The position numbers and the translations under genes were made by a program. The notes below the pieces were generated by a model. That model was given only the letters and a program-made list of their open reading frames with translations. It searched no databases and was not told the origin of the DNA. A DNA stretch of 64,000 bases from Ophioceras dolichostomum (lineage: Eukaryota > Ascomycota > Sordariomycetes > Magnaporthales > Ophioceraceae), in NCBI GenBank assembly GCA_003049485.1, contig PYST01000058.1, forward strand, positions 1-64,000, given 5' to 3'. Positions 50,721-61,162 of this stretch are shown here, piece after piece (the stretch's first letter is position 1; every line of letters begins with the position of its first letter).

Positions 50721-52100
50721 TTATCTCCACCCATACCTCCCCGCAGCATCCTTCTGGTTCGCCCTATTCTTCGCGAAGCTCTCCTCGAGCGCGTCGCGCT
50801 GGCTCGCCACCGCGTTGACCAGCTGGCGCAGGTTGTGCTTTCCGGGGGCGATGCCCTTGACGGCGCGCGCCGGCGCGTTGAGCTGGCCCGAGGCGCGCAT
50901 CTCCTCGTTGAGCCGGTACTCGGCGTCGATGCTGAAGTTGACCACTTTGGACGCCGAGGCCTGCTGGGCGGCCGCGGAGCCGCCGCGGCCGAAGAGCTCG
51001 CGCCGCGCGGAGGCGGAGAGGTTGAGGTCGTCGGCGATGGAGCCGAGGGATTGGTGCTGTTGTTGTATTCGTTGTCCCGTGATGGAGGAAGGGGAGGTGT
51101 CTTCTTCGTCGAGGGTGGCTTGGTAGTAGGCGTTGTAGTCTGAGGTCACGGCGGTTTCGGCGGATGGGTCGTTGGCGTGTGAGATGCTGTCTTCGAATAG
51201 CGGCTCGTATTGGCCGTTGATGGCCTGTGATGTGGACTCTTCATCGTTTTTGAGGGATGGGTCATCCTCCTCCTCCGCCCCGAGCGAGAATAGCGACACT
51301 TTTGGTTTCTTCTTCGGGGGCTCCACGGGTACGGGCGCTGTGGCTGTCGACACCGCCGCTGGTCCTGAGCCTGTGGCAACCCCCTTCGTCGTCCTAGTAT
51401 CTGCGGCCCCTCCACCGCCAGATGACGACGGCTTAGCGCCATTCTTCTTCATCGGCTTCCTAGCAACTGACAGCGGCTTGAACATCAAAGGCTTTCCCTT
51501 GAGCTTCACCTCCTCTGGGGGCTTCATTCCGTCCGGTATTGACGGGCCTGTCGACTTGGTCGTCTCCGTCTTGGGTGGTGGTAGATTGAGCCTGAGCCCG
51601 CCGCCGAACGCACCAGAGCCAGCCGGTCCTCCCCTGTCATCGCCATCGCCATAGTCGGCGCCGAAATCATTATCCTCATCACCGCCAGCACCCGCCGAGG
51701 TCGAAGCGGGCTCTCGACTAAACGCCGCTTCGGCGCTGGTCTTGAAAGAGAACGGTAGGGATGATGACGCAGAGGCGGAGGGCGGCTTCGTAGCTATGGT
51801 CTTCTTTGGCGGCGGCAGCGCGGACCTGAAACCGCTGAAGCGGCCTCCACCTTCGGTCCTTGCACGCTTCGCTGGCGGGCCCTGCTCGTCTTCTGTTGTG
51901 CGGGAAGATCCGTCCACGGCTGCGGCCGGGAGGCTCACGAGAATCCTGCCTGGGTTGGCGCGGTCGACGAGCTTCGGGAACGGCTTCTTTGCCCCGGCAG
52001 CGGATGCGGATGGGGCCGGTAGAGGAGGAGCCGGCGCTTGTCTGGATTCGGTGTCGGACTCGGAGCCCGAGTCGGAATCGTAGTTCACGAGACCCGACAT
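50721..52100 (-). CDS. PRCC-type nuclear protein
   Basis: Single exon, 459 residues from the ATG at 52100, reading MSGLVNYDSDSGSESD, the usual start of this family. An in-frame ATG at 52151 would add 17 residues and cannot be excluded. Most of the protein is disordered (Pro/Ala/Ser/Lys, with acidic patches). The C-terminal PRCC domain is clear: NFSIDAEYRLNEEMRASGQL, then VKGIAPGKHNLRQLVNAVAS and ESFAKNRANQKDAAGRYGW. Family knowledge: human PRCC associates with spliceosome components and MAD2B; fungal homologues are nuclear and presumably act in RNA processing. It is divergent with SIN1; the start codons are 387 bases apart, so a shared promoter is likely. Confidence 0.85.
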   Translation of the reverse strand: MSGLVNYDSDSGSESDTESRQAPAPPLPAPSASAAGAKKPFPKLVDRANPGRILVSLPAAAVDGSSRTTEDEQGPPAKRARTEGGGRFSGFRSALPPPKKTIATKPPSASASSSLPFSFKTSAEAAFSREPASTSAGAGGDEDNDFGADYGDGDDRGGPAGSGAFGGGLRLNLPPPKTETTKSTGPSIPDGMKPPEEVKLKGKPLMFKPLSVARKPMKKNGAKPSSSGGGGAADTRTTKGVATGSGPAAVSTATAPVPVEPPKKKPKVSLFSLGAEEEDDPSLKNDEESTSQAINGQYEPLFEDSISHANDPSAETAVTSDYNAYYQATLDEEDTSPSSITGQRIQQQHQSLGSIADDLNLSASARRELFGRGGSAAAQQASASKVVNFSIDAEYRLNEEMRASGQLNAPARAVKGIAPGKHNLRQLVNAVASQRDALEESFAKNRANQKDAAGRYGWR

Positions 52101-52487
52101 GGCGTTGGACTTGTTGTTCCTAAGCGCTGGCGATGGGGAAGACACATGCATGCGAAGTCAAAGACGAATGTGGCGGAATTCAGTATGTCATTGTGGCTGT
52201 AACCCCCCTCTTGTGGCGCGCTTTATTGATGCATGTTGGTGGAGCCTGGGGTAAAGCTACGACAGTACATAGGGGTCCACAGCGGAGATGGGTTTGGAGA
52301 GCAACTCAACTCCCTCGTCTCCTCCCTCTACTCCTTTCTACATGCCATTGATTCCATACTCTTTTGTATAACTGATATCGCAGTTTGCTGGAATGGCAGG
52401 TCCATGGCACTGCACGATATCATGACAAATATAGGTCGTTTTTCTTAGGTTTTGCTCTCAGAACGACGACGCGCATTGCGATCGACC

Positions 52488-55318
52488 ATGTCGATGTTGC
52501 AAGTTGAAGAGTATGTTCCTTCCGTCTTCTACTGCGCACCTGATGCCTCAAAGTCGACGCCAAACGACTGACTGATCTCTCTCTAGACTGGTGTCGTACC
52601 AGCTACGCACCGCATACCTCAGCGAGATCGCGGACGGAGTCGGCGAACGGCTGATCACTCTTAACGAGGGTTTCCTCAGCACAGCGCCCTTCAAGGCCGC
52701 TGGATGGCGAGCGAATCCGGCCCATATCAAGCGCACCCACTCGCCTCCGATCCCGACTGCTGTGGCGTCTGAGTACTTCCAAGCCCCGCGCGCGGCAGTC
52801 ACTCTCGAAGACGACCAGGATGATGGAGTACAGATGGCGGGCAGCCTGGTGGCGCCCAAGCGGCGCCGACGGAGGGAGCAGATGGAAGAGGAGGATAGCA
52901 GTGACCTGAGTGATGAGAGCGATGACGACGAGCCGAACCAGCGCGCAGCTCAGCAAATAAAGTTTGCTAAGATGCCGCTGCGCCACCGCTCCGGTTCGTC
53001 ACCTATCCAGTCGTCCAACCTCCGCCAAACCGCCAACGTGGCCTCCCCTCAGCGCGCCCCCGCCCCTAGACGAGGTTCCCAGTCGGCCTTGGAGACAGTC
53101 AAGGAGAGGGCTCGTCGCGACACTGTCACAAGTAGCGAAGTATCTTCGGATACTGACTTTGACGCGTCACTTCTACCCCAACCGAACAGGCCCAGGACAG
53201 CGACCGCCCCAGGCCCGGGGAAGACGGTGAGGCTCCAAGTGCCTCGCATGGAGTCAGAGCCCTCAATGGGCATCAACCGAGTACAGAGCGAGCCACTGGC
53301 GGAGGAGCAGGAGGACTCGGATGCGTCGGACATGTCCTCCGCCTTTGTTGGCAGCATCGACTCTGCATCGTTGCTAGACCCTGTGGAGGAACCGCCGAAC
53401 CCCTCGCCAACACGCCAGATAGTGGGCACTCCGCCGCGGCAATTTACGCGTTCCTCCACTATCCGGAAGTCTCAGGCCCCTCCGATGAAGCTCCACAGCA
53501 AGCTACCACCGCCACGGCCCATGAGCACCGTCCGTCCCTTAAGTGTGATCCAACCGATGAGCCTGCTGTCGGTCGCGCTGAAAGCTAAGAAGACAAAGCC
53601 GGCCCATCCATTTGAGAGCTTTGCGTCACTCTCTGGGCAGGGCGATCCAAACCCCATCCGACTGCGCATCTACCCGACGTTTTCGGGCGCCGGGTCCGAG
53701 CCGCTTGAGGTTCTAATCCGGAGGACTGTCCACGAGGGCCAGAACGCGGACCGGCCCGTCGCGGTGGCCGACCTGATCGGCCTCAGCCTCTGGCGGTACA
53801 CCGATGAGAAGCGCGATCCACCCCTGCCGGCGGACAAGCTCAACGTCAACTGGTGGACGCTGCGCATGGCCGAGGAAGGTGGCGAGGTGGACGACGACTT
53901 CCCGCCCCTGGAGCGCAAGAAGCAACTGACTTCCTTCACTACGGCGAACAACCGGGCCGCGCGGGCGAGAGCCAACTCGAAGGTGTATGATGAGTTTGCA
54001 CTGGTGCAGGCGTCGCCGAGCGAGTTCGCCGAAAACCAGAAGATCACGCCGCAGTTCACCGAGGAGGCTAGCGCCGAGCAAGCCAACGAGGAGGAGCTCA
54101 CCCCGCGCAACACGCCCCAGCCCAACATTTCCATGCTGTCGGGGGCCAATCCCCAAGCCTCGGCCTCGACTCCGACGCTCGGCGCGGGCGTGGGTGCGGG
54201 TGTGTCCCCGGCGCCAACGTTCACCCGGGGTACTACGTTCAACCCCATCATAACAACCACTTTCAACCCCAACACAACCATGGCAGACTCGCCTGCGGCC
54301 CCGATATCTCTGGCCAACCCAACGCGGGGGCGTAAGAAGCTCCTGCGCATCCACATCATGTCGTCGGACCTGGCGCCAGGCCAGATGATCACACTGGACG
54401 TCACGACGAGCACCTACATGGAGGAAGTCCTCGATCTGGTCTGCAAGAAGCGCCAGCTCGACAAGGCCGCCCACGTCCTCCGCATGCCGGGCTCCGGGGG
54501 ACTCGTCGTCATAGACCGGCGCGTCTCCTCGCTCGGCAACGTGTCGGACCTGGAGCTGCACCGCCGTCGCTTCGCCACGGAAGGCTCCTCATTCGCCATG
54601 ACGGGGTCGCCGAGCAGCTCGTCCCCGAAGCCGGCGCTCTTCTACGCGGACGGCGGCGGCTTGTCGTCGCAGCCCGGTATCGGCATCGGCATCGTCAGCA
54701 GCGTAGGCGGGCGCAGGTCGAATCTTAAGAAGATGGCGGCGTCGTCGGTGACGGTGGGTGGTGGCGAAGGTGGTGCCAGCGGCAGCGGCTTCTCTGGCGG
54801 GTACCAGGCACTGCAGCAGCACCAGCAGCACCCGCTCGCGCAGCAGACCAGCAACCAGGACGAGGAGGCGGACGAGCGGTCCAAGAAGTACGTCGTGTAC
54901 CGGAGGCAGACGATGCGGGGCGTGCTGGGCGGCACGGAGCGCATCCTCAGCATCGAAGGCGAGTACGTGCACATCGTCCCGTCGAGCAGCGGGAGGGCCA
55001 CGCTCGAGCCGGGCGGGAAGACGGTCACGGTGCATTTCAGCAATGTCATCGGGTGCAAGGTCTCTAGGAGGCACCCGACGTACATAAAGGCGAGTTCTGT
55101 TTCCCTCGATTTCCTTCTTTTCTTTCCTTTCTTCTTCTATCTATCCCTTTTGGGTTGTCTCCTATCTGAGACAACAGTACTGATACTTCTTTTCTTACCA
55201 GTTCAACGTGTTCACAAATGCGGAGAAGCGGTACGAGTTCGAAGCTAAGAGCGCAACTGAGGCTGCCGAGATCGTATACGAGCTCAAGAACCGTATTGCA
55301 CCGTACCGGGACCTGTGA
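52488..55318 (+). CDS. SIN1: TORC2 subunit Sin1 (Avo1/SIN1 family)
   Basis: Three exons (52488-52510, 52587-55089, 55202-55318) give 880 residues. The first coding exon is only 23 bases; GTATGT and CTAG join MSMLQVEE|LVSYQLRTAYLS. Domains in order: a disordered N-terminal part; the CRIM domain (about 345-510, with PHPFESF-like AHPFESFASLSG, IRLRIYPTF and DLIGLSLWRYTDE), which recruits Akt-type substrates; a Ras-binding-like domain (about 590-672, LLRIHIMSSDLAPGQMITLD); and a PH domain (about 774-878). The last intron must begin after AAG at 55089 with GCGAGT to keep HPTYIK|FNVFTNAEKRYEFEAK in phase, so it appears to be GC-AG. TORC2 signals at the plasma membrane to Ypk/Akt-type kinases. Confidence 0.92.
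55090..55201 (+). other. Probable non-canonical GC-AG intron in SIN1
   Basis: The sequence reads AAG then GCGAGTTCTG, an ACTGATAC branch-like site near 55178 and a TTCTTACCAG acceptor. It is 112 bases long. Using the nearby GT at 55094 or the earlier GT at 55080 does not give the PH-domain frame that continues FNVFTNAEKRYEF. Only the GC donor restores it. Confidence 0.7.
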
Positions 55319-56429
55319 TGAGACGAAAGGAAAAGATAGCTGCGCCTGTTGGCTTTCTAATTGAGCCTCGTTTTCTTTTTTTCGATTCTCTGTCCCTCCT
55401 TCCTAGGCCTTATCTCTTCCGGGCATTCTTGATGCTTTGAGCTGCTTGGGGTTTGCTATGTACATACATTCCACCGACGTCAGATGTAGGATGAGAATAT
55501 GAAGGAACGAGCATACTAAAAATACGAGACGAACCTTAGGGGTTCATGGATATTTGCGTGAGGAAAAAGATGAACGACGGTCAAACTAAACCAGCACCAC
55601 CCTCGCAACCACAGCTACAGTCCGGTCCCCCAACACAACACATGAATAGGAGGGAGGAAGCCTTGCGCTAAGCCCTTTTTCTCTCTCTCACATGCATATA
55701 CACGAGTTCAGTACTACTCGAGAAAGGAGGCTCTAGGATGGCCCCGATTCTCTCGAGGTGTTGAATTAAAGTTTTTGTTTGTCATCTGTACCTACCATCT
55801 ATCGGACGGTGTGGATCCGCCATCCCCTAACGTACACGCCCCCTTTCCCTGCAGATCGGATGCAAGGTAAAATGAGATGATGCATGCGCCGTCGTGGCGT
55901 CCGCCCGTTGTCGTTCGTTGTCTTGGGATCTGGACTAGTCTGGGCCCGGTGGGTTGGTTTGTGTACAAAAAAACCTCTCGCTTTGTTAATAGTGGTGGAA
56001 GTGACCACACTGCGCTCGGGCGATGCCTGTCGTATGTATAGTTCGACGGCACTGGTCAGTCTCGGTGCCCGGACGTATTGTAAAACATAGGTAAGGCAGA
56101 CAGGTAGATAGACAGGCAGGCACCTATTGAGCTGGATGTGGGTAAGATGTTGACAAGCTACTCTTATCTCCCAAGAACAGTGCGTTCCCCTGGATATGTG
56201 TCTTGATGGGTTGTGACAAATTTGTGCCTGTAATTCTACGTTATGGCCGACGCCTCATGCTTTCACTCTTGTTCTAGTCATTCCATCCTTCAGGATCCAG
56301 TTTATATCATCCTCTCTTCTGAGTGACGGGGGGAGGGGTATCATATTGCTATTATTTCTGCAGCATGCTGAGTTGTTGGTAGTGTCCTGCTAACCAAGAC
56401 TGAGAGAACGTTCCTTTACCCTTGTTATC
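55319..56429. other. Convergent 3' intergenic region (SIN1 / NFKBIL1-like)
   Basis: About 1.1 kb between convergent genes. No gene or repeat of note. Confidence 0.6.
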
Positions 56430-57929
56430 TCATTCCTTCCTCTGCCGCGTTTCCGTCCACATCTTGTCCACGATCTGGAAGATGGCGGTGACGTCGCGCA
56501 TGACTGTTTCATCCACGTGGCCCCCCAACCTCTGCTGCATCTTGTCAGGATGCCATCGGACCCTCTCATCCTTGAGTCGAGCTGCGAATCCACCCTCTTT
56601 CTTCTTCTTCTTCTCCTTCTCCTTCTCCTTTGCCATCCCATCTCCCCTTCCACCATCATCGTCGTCACCCTCCAGTTCCTCGGCATCTAAGCACTTCACA
56701 AAGAACTCCGCGACTCGACGCTCAGAAATATCCGCCCTCTTCCCACTTTCGACAGGCCACACGTCACCTCCCGCTTCATCCAACGTCATCGCTTCCTCAC
56801 CACCACCACCACCACCACCACTACCACCACCGCCGCCGCCGCCGCCCTCCCACTTCGCCCACGCCGCGCAGTACGCGTCCCACCTCGCCCTCCACGCCCT
56901 AGCGTGTCTCCTCTCCTCCCCCCTCCTCAAACTCCTCTCAACCTCATCATCGACCCGCCTCTTCCTCGCCGCGCGCTCGCGCTTCTCCCTCTCCAGCCGC
57001 TCGCGCCTCTCGCGCGCCTCCAGCATGCCCTCGTGCGTCTTCTCCCACATGCGCTGGCGCACGTGCGCCGCGTACTCCTCGTCCGTCAGCACGTCCAGCG
57101 GCCCCCCTCCTCCTCCTCCTCCGGTCGCAGATGACGGCGGGCCGTAGGTGTGCACCGGCTGGCCGTACACTGCCTCCCAGTACGCGGCCCCTTCGTCGTC
57201 GGCCATCGCGTCGAAGAGGGATTCGCGGAAGGCGGCGTCCGCGTCGAGGGGCGGCTCGGCGAAGGGGTCTTCGGCTTCCTCCTCTTCCCCGTCGTCCTCT
57301 TCTTCTTCTTTTCCATTCTCGGCAGCACGGTGTCTTTTGCTGTGCCTTCGTTCATCGCCGTCTAGGCGTCGGCGTTTGGTGGAGCGGCGGCAACATCGGC
57401 GGCTGTGCTCAGAACAGTGCGAAGAGTGGCGGGGGTGGTGGTGGTGATGTGAGCGACTGCTTCGGTGGCGATGATGGTCCTTTTGTAAGTCGGCCGTAGG
57501 GCTGCCGTCTCGTCGCGAGGGGCTCCCGTCGCGATCGTCGCGCTCCCGTTCCCGGTCCCGGCTGCGGGTCCTGGCGCGCCGACGGGGCGGCTTCTCGTTT
57601 AGCAGCTCGCCCGTGATCGAGTCGCGGCGAGATGACGCGTGCTTCTTAGATTTGAAACGAAACCTAGAGGACTTCTTCGTAGTCGAGGTCGGGGAAGTTG
57701 GGTCGGCCGCGTGCTCTGTTGGCTCCGTCTCTGCTTGCGCTGGATTCGGTGATTTTGGTGGTTTCGGCGCATCATCAGCAGCTTGCCGTGATGTGGTAGA
57801 GTTTGTTAGCCTTCTGGTAGGGGACGACAGCTTGCGGCGACGGGCTAGTCTTTCTCCGGATATATCCCCTTGAAAGGGGTTGATAGAGGCCAATATATGG
57901 GCACGTTTGGGCGACCGGCCTCTCTCCAT
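56430..57929 (-). CDS. NFKBIL1-like protein with C-terminal J-like WHPDK motif
   Basis: Single exon, 499 residues from the ATG at 57929. The N-terminal half is rich in Arg, Ser and His (RS/RD dipeptides, a run of five His), as in splicing-associated proteins. An acidic block (about 205-225) leads to FAEPPLDADAAFRESLFDAM. A long charged helix follows (about 300-360, ERRERLEREKRERAARKRR). Two Gly runs precede the C-terminal domain, which reads ERVRWHPDKM (about 455-464) and VTAIFQIVDKMWTETRQR. This ending matches the NFKBIL1 family, where a J-like WHPDK helix lacks the full HPD loop context of chaperone J proteins. Family knowledge: human NFKBIL1 is nuclear and linked to alternative splicing. 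The fungal role is inferred only. Confidence 0.8.
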   Translation of the reverse strand: MERGRSPKRAHILASINPFQGDISGERLARRRKLSSPTRRLTNSTTSRQAADDAPKPPKSPNPAQAETEPTEHAADPTSPTSTTKKSSRFRFKSKKHASSRRDSITGELLNEKPPRRRARTRSRDRERERDDRDGSPSRRDGSPTADLQKDHHRHRSSRSHHHHHPRHSSHCSEHSRRCCRRSTKRRRLDGDERRHSKRHRAAENGKEEEEDDGEEEEAEDPFAEPPLDADAAFRESLFDAMADDEGAAYWEAVYGQPVHTYGPPSSATGGGGGGGPLDVLTDEEYAAHVRQRMWEKTHEGMLEARERRERLEREKRERAARKRRVDDEVERSLRRGEERRHARAWRARWDAYCAAWAKWEGGGGGGGGSGGGGGGGEEAMTLDEAGGDVWPVESGKRADISERRVAEFFVKCLDAEELEGDDDDGGRGDGMAKEKEKEKKKKKEGGFAARLKDERVRWHPDKMQQRLGGHVDETVMRDVTAIFQIVDKMWTETRQRKE

Positions 57930-58796
57930 CGTCGCGCCGGTGGAAGTAATCCTCCTCGTTTGCCGACTTACAGATGGAAGACAGCTGTATCTGAGAGATG
58001 TGGGAGCCTTTGATAAATGACGTTTGTCGCCCTTTATCTTATCGCGAAGTGGGTGACATGCTACCTAATTGGGCGTAGTGCTGCCTAATTAGGCATAGGC
58101 AGTGCCTCCGTGAGTCAACTGGAGCTGTCGCGAGTTTAGCATTTTTAGAGTCATCTCACCGAACATCTAAGTTGGCCCTATATTCCGTACAGTTCCAAAA
58201 TTTCCAAGAGAGCCGCAGGTAAAAGGCTGTGGACTTGATTCTCAGACAAGCGTCATGCCTTTCAGATAGCACGCGTCTCCGTGGACGAGCTCTGTATTTC
58301 GTAAATAACACTTCCATATACAGGATGTGGGCTGCTAGCTCATTCCCCCCTCTTTTTCCACGTCTTTCTGGCCCATATGAGCTATGGCCGTCGCAAGGAC
58401 AACGGGCACCTTTAGGCAGATAGCTGAGGTACCTAGCATAGGCTTTGAGACAAGACTAGAAAGCAGATCGTAAAACGTTGAATCATCCTCTAAAAAAAAC
58501 CAAAATACACATCCATGTCTCGCAGTCTCTTTCGACGTGCTCGATACCCTCCAGTTGAAACGCCGACACCCATGTATGCATGCTCATTCCCGCCCCAAAA
58601 AATCAAGTGCATCCCTTCAAGCACATCTAATGAAAGGGAAAGACGACCAATGAGTGGACTGTTGGGCAGCCCATTGGTCCGGTCCTGTCCTGTTCCCCAG
58701 AAACGCGCATATGTATGCCCTCGCAACGCAACGAAAGCCGATCTCGGAGCCCTTCCACCCTTTCGCTAGATGGAAAGGGACATCCGTCGGGGCGTC
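57930..58796. other. Intergenic region
   Basis: About 0.9 kb with the promoter of the NFKBIL1-like gene and the 3' flank of the next minus-strand gene. A GCCTAATTAGGC-like palindrome pair lies near 58062-58096. No gene seen. Confidence 0.55.
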
Positions 58797-61003
58797 TCAA
58801 CAGAAAGGCTGCAAGCGGACCTTGACGACCCTATCCATGATCTGCTCGTCGTACACCTTCCGCACAGCCTCGTCCCACTCCATCTCGCTGTTCACGATCT
58901 CGAACCCGCAGGTCGTGAAGACCTCCATCACGCCCAACAGCCCCATGTCTCTACATCGGCCCAGCACGTGCCAGTACGCGCCGGTCGACATTTCGTCCGA
59001 GTGGCTCAGCGTGATCGGTGGGATCACCATGGCCGGAGACGGGGCTGTCTTCGATGCGAGCCGCATAACGTAGATCACGTATTTCAGTGAGGCGTTCGCT
59101 GGGACTTTGGTGAATAGATCTTGAGCTGCTGGCAGGGCTGCCCGCCGGAGCAATTCCGTCGCCGTCGCCACTACCTCACTGGTCACAGCAGGCGGTTCCT
59201 GATGAAACGTTAGCATTTTCTTCTGGTATCTGCGAGCTCAGAGTTAGGGTTGAAATCGGGTGCGCGAACTTACCTGCGACGTAGCCTTCCGGACCTTGGA
59301 AGGTCGCTTGCTGCGCGAGGCCTCACCGGGCTTGCGCTTGAGAGCCGTACTTCCGTCTTTCGGAATAGGGGTTGGCTCATCTGGCTTCCCCGGCGCTTTT
59401 GGCGCTTTTCGCGACCTCGTGTAACGACCATCGCGAATTCGAGCGTTATACCGGGCGTTTTGGACGCATCGGCGGAATAGAACTGCGAGATAGCAAATCA
59501 GGCTACGAGGCAGAGAGAGAAAGAGAAGGAGTTAGACTCGATACCATAAAATTCAGGGGCACAGAAGGGATGCTCAGTCGTAACTTACCGTGAAGAATCG
59601 TCCGGCCACACAGTGGTTCTCTGCTGGCAACCATCCTCACCGTTGCCGAAATACTGCTGGCCTTTATCCTGATCCCGTAGAAACTCAAGAGAGAGGCGTA
59701 TCAAGGCAGACTTGGAGCCATCGATGTGGCGGCCGTTCGTAATGCAGGCATCAGTGGTCTCGATGCGGGCGACTCGTTCTGGCTTTGATAGAAACAGTTT
59801 CGCATCTGCCATCAATGCTTTACCGGCTATCTCATCCAGGCCAAGCTGCTTGTAAAGCCTATCGATCGATCCAGTAAAACCTATTAGATACGGGTTAGCA
59901 AGACTCACTTTAGACAGATATCATTAAGTTGGTGAGGCAAACAAGGCGGGAGGGCAAGCAGTGAGTGACTGGGGTTTACCCTTGGCGATGCACGGTAGCA
60001 GGATTTTGAGGTCCTGACCGGGCTGGTCCAGCCGTCGAGGGACGTGTGGGCCGACGTTGACGGCCGACTCAGCAGCAGGAAGGTAGGATTTCTTCTGCTT
60101 CAGGCCGCGACATACATGAGCGTCGCCGGTGGGCGCCGATTCTATCATGGGAGGAGAGTTAATCGGGTGATCTTGATCATCCTGGCTGCCATTCAAGAAC
60201 AGCTCCAGCTCGAGAGCGAGCCTGAGTTCAATGTCCAAGGCGTCGTCGCCGGCAGCGGCAGTGGAGTCATCAGCAGTCTGAGAGCTGTGGGTACTAACGT
60301 CTTGAGGCCCAGGAGACCGCGCGCCTTCACAGGGTGGTGTTGGTAAATGCGGCGACTCTGTAAGGCTGGGAGACGACTGCTGCGGCTGCGGTAGCAGCGG
60401 CAGCAGAGGGAGAGAAAGGGCTGGTGGTGGTGGTGGTGCTGCCAAAGTGGTTGGAGGTCGGGTGGGCAGAGTCAACATCATCGACTGGGGAAGTGAGGGC
60501 AGGGCCTGAGCGGCAACGCAGTTGGGCGGCGGCGAGCATGTGTCGTCCATAAAGTGGGAGGACACAACTGCACCATCGCAGGCCCCGTCCCCATCCCCAA
60601 AGAGCGAGGCGTTGTCATCTTCCAGGCCAAGCTCAAGATCAAGCTCAAGCTCAAGCTCGCGCTCGAGATCCAGGCAGTCGACGTCGTCGCCCTCGCCAAA
60701 GAGTGAATCGCCATCGTCCTCCAATTGGCACTGCGACATGTGTTCATCGTCTGCGATCGCCATTTTCAGGCTCGGCAGTTGATCTGACGGCTCAGAAATA
60801 AAAGCATGATATCGACGCGGGATTCCGGGGCGAGGCCGCGAGAACCGTGAAGGATTGCGACCAATATCGGGCGAGTCTAGGGAATGTTTGTTAGGACGGG
60901 AGTCATGAGAAAAAAAACCACGGTAGGCAACCAAGGTGGGGTAAATGGGGTTCGTTAATTGGGCAGGCGCGACAGCCTTACCCTTGGCACATATAACATC
61001 CAT
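58797..61003 (-). CDS. Unrecognised multi-exon gene with a probable frame break
   Basis: Exons inferred: 61003-60982, 60876-59980, 59880-59589, 59482-59274 and 59222-58797 (about 614 residues). Joins are supported by family-like continuity, for example CIAK|GFTGSIDRLYKQLGLD and KATSQ|KKMLTFHQEPP. The N-terminal part is acidic with Glu-Leu repeats and Pro runs. The C-terminal half is ordered: SALIRLSLEFLRDQDKGQQY, CGRTILH|VLFRRCVQNARY, then NARIRDGRYTRSRKAPKAPG and a final ~140-residue domain ending RVVKVRLQPFC. Exon 59880-59589 starts in one frame (ending QYFGNGE), but the next exon needs the other frame (SREPLCGRTILH). A one-base error, a true frameshift or an extra 60-odd-base intron (donor GTTTCT) could explain this. 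No function is assigned. Intron 1 is 105 bases, a multiple of three. Confidence 0.65.
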
Positions 61004-61162
61004 TCTCGAGGTTGAGTCTCTACCGTGTCTGATAAGTCTGCAAGGTAGGTCTTCTTCGTTTCCTGTGAAGGTTTATAATGTGTAAGTTGGTCTTTCCAAT
61101 ATCCAGCCAAGCCTTATCAACCCAGTCGAGCCTCTGCGTGAACACTCACCCTGTTCCTCCAC
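61004..61162. promoter_or_regulatory. Compact divergent promoter
   Basis: Only 159 bases separate the minus-strand start at 61003 from the kinase start at 61163. Both promoters must overlap here or lie inside the neighbouring transcripts. No specific factor site is claimed. Confidence 0.5.
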
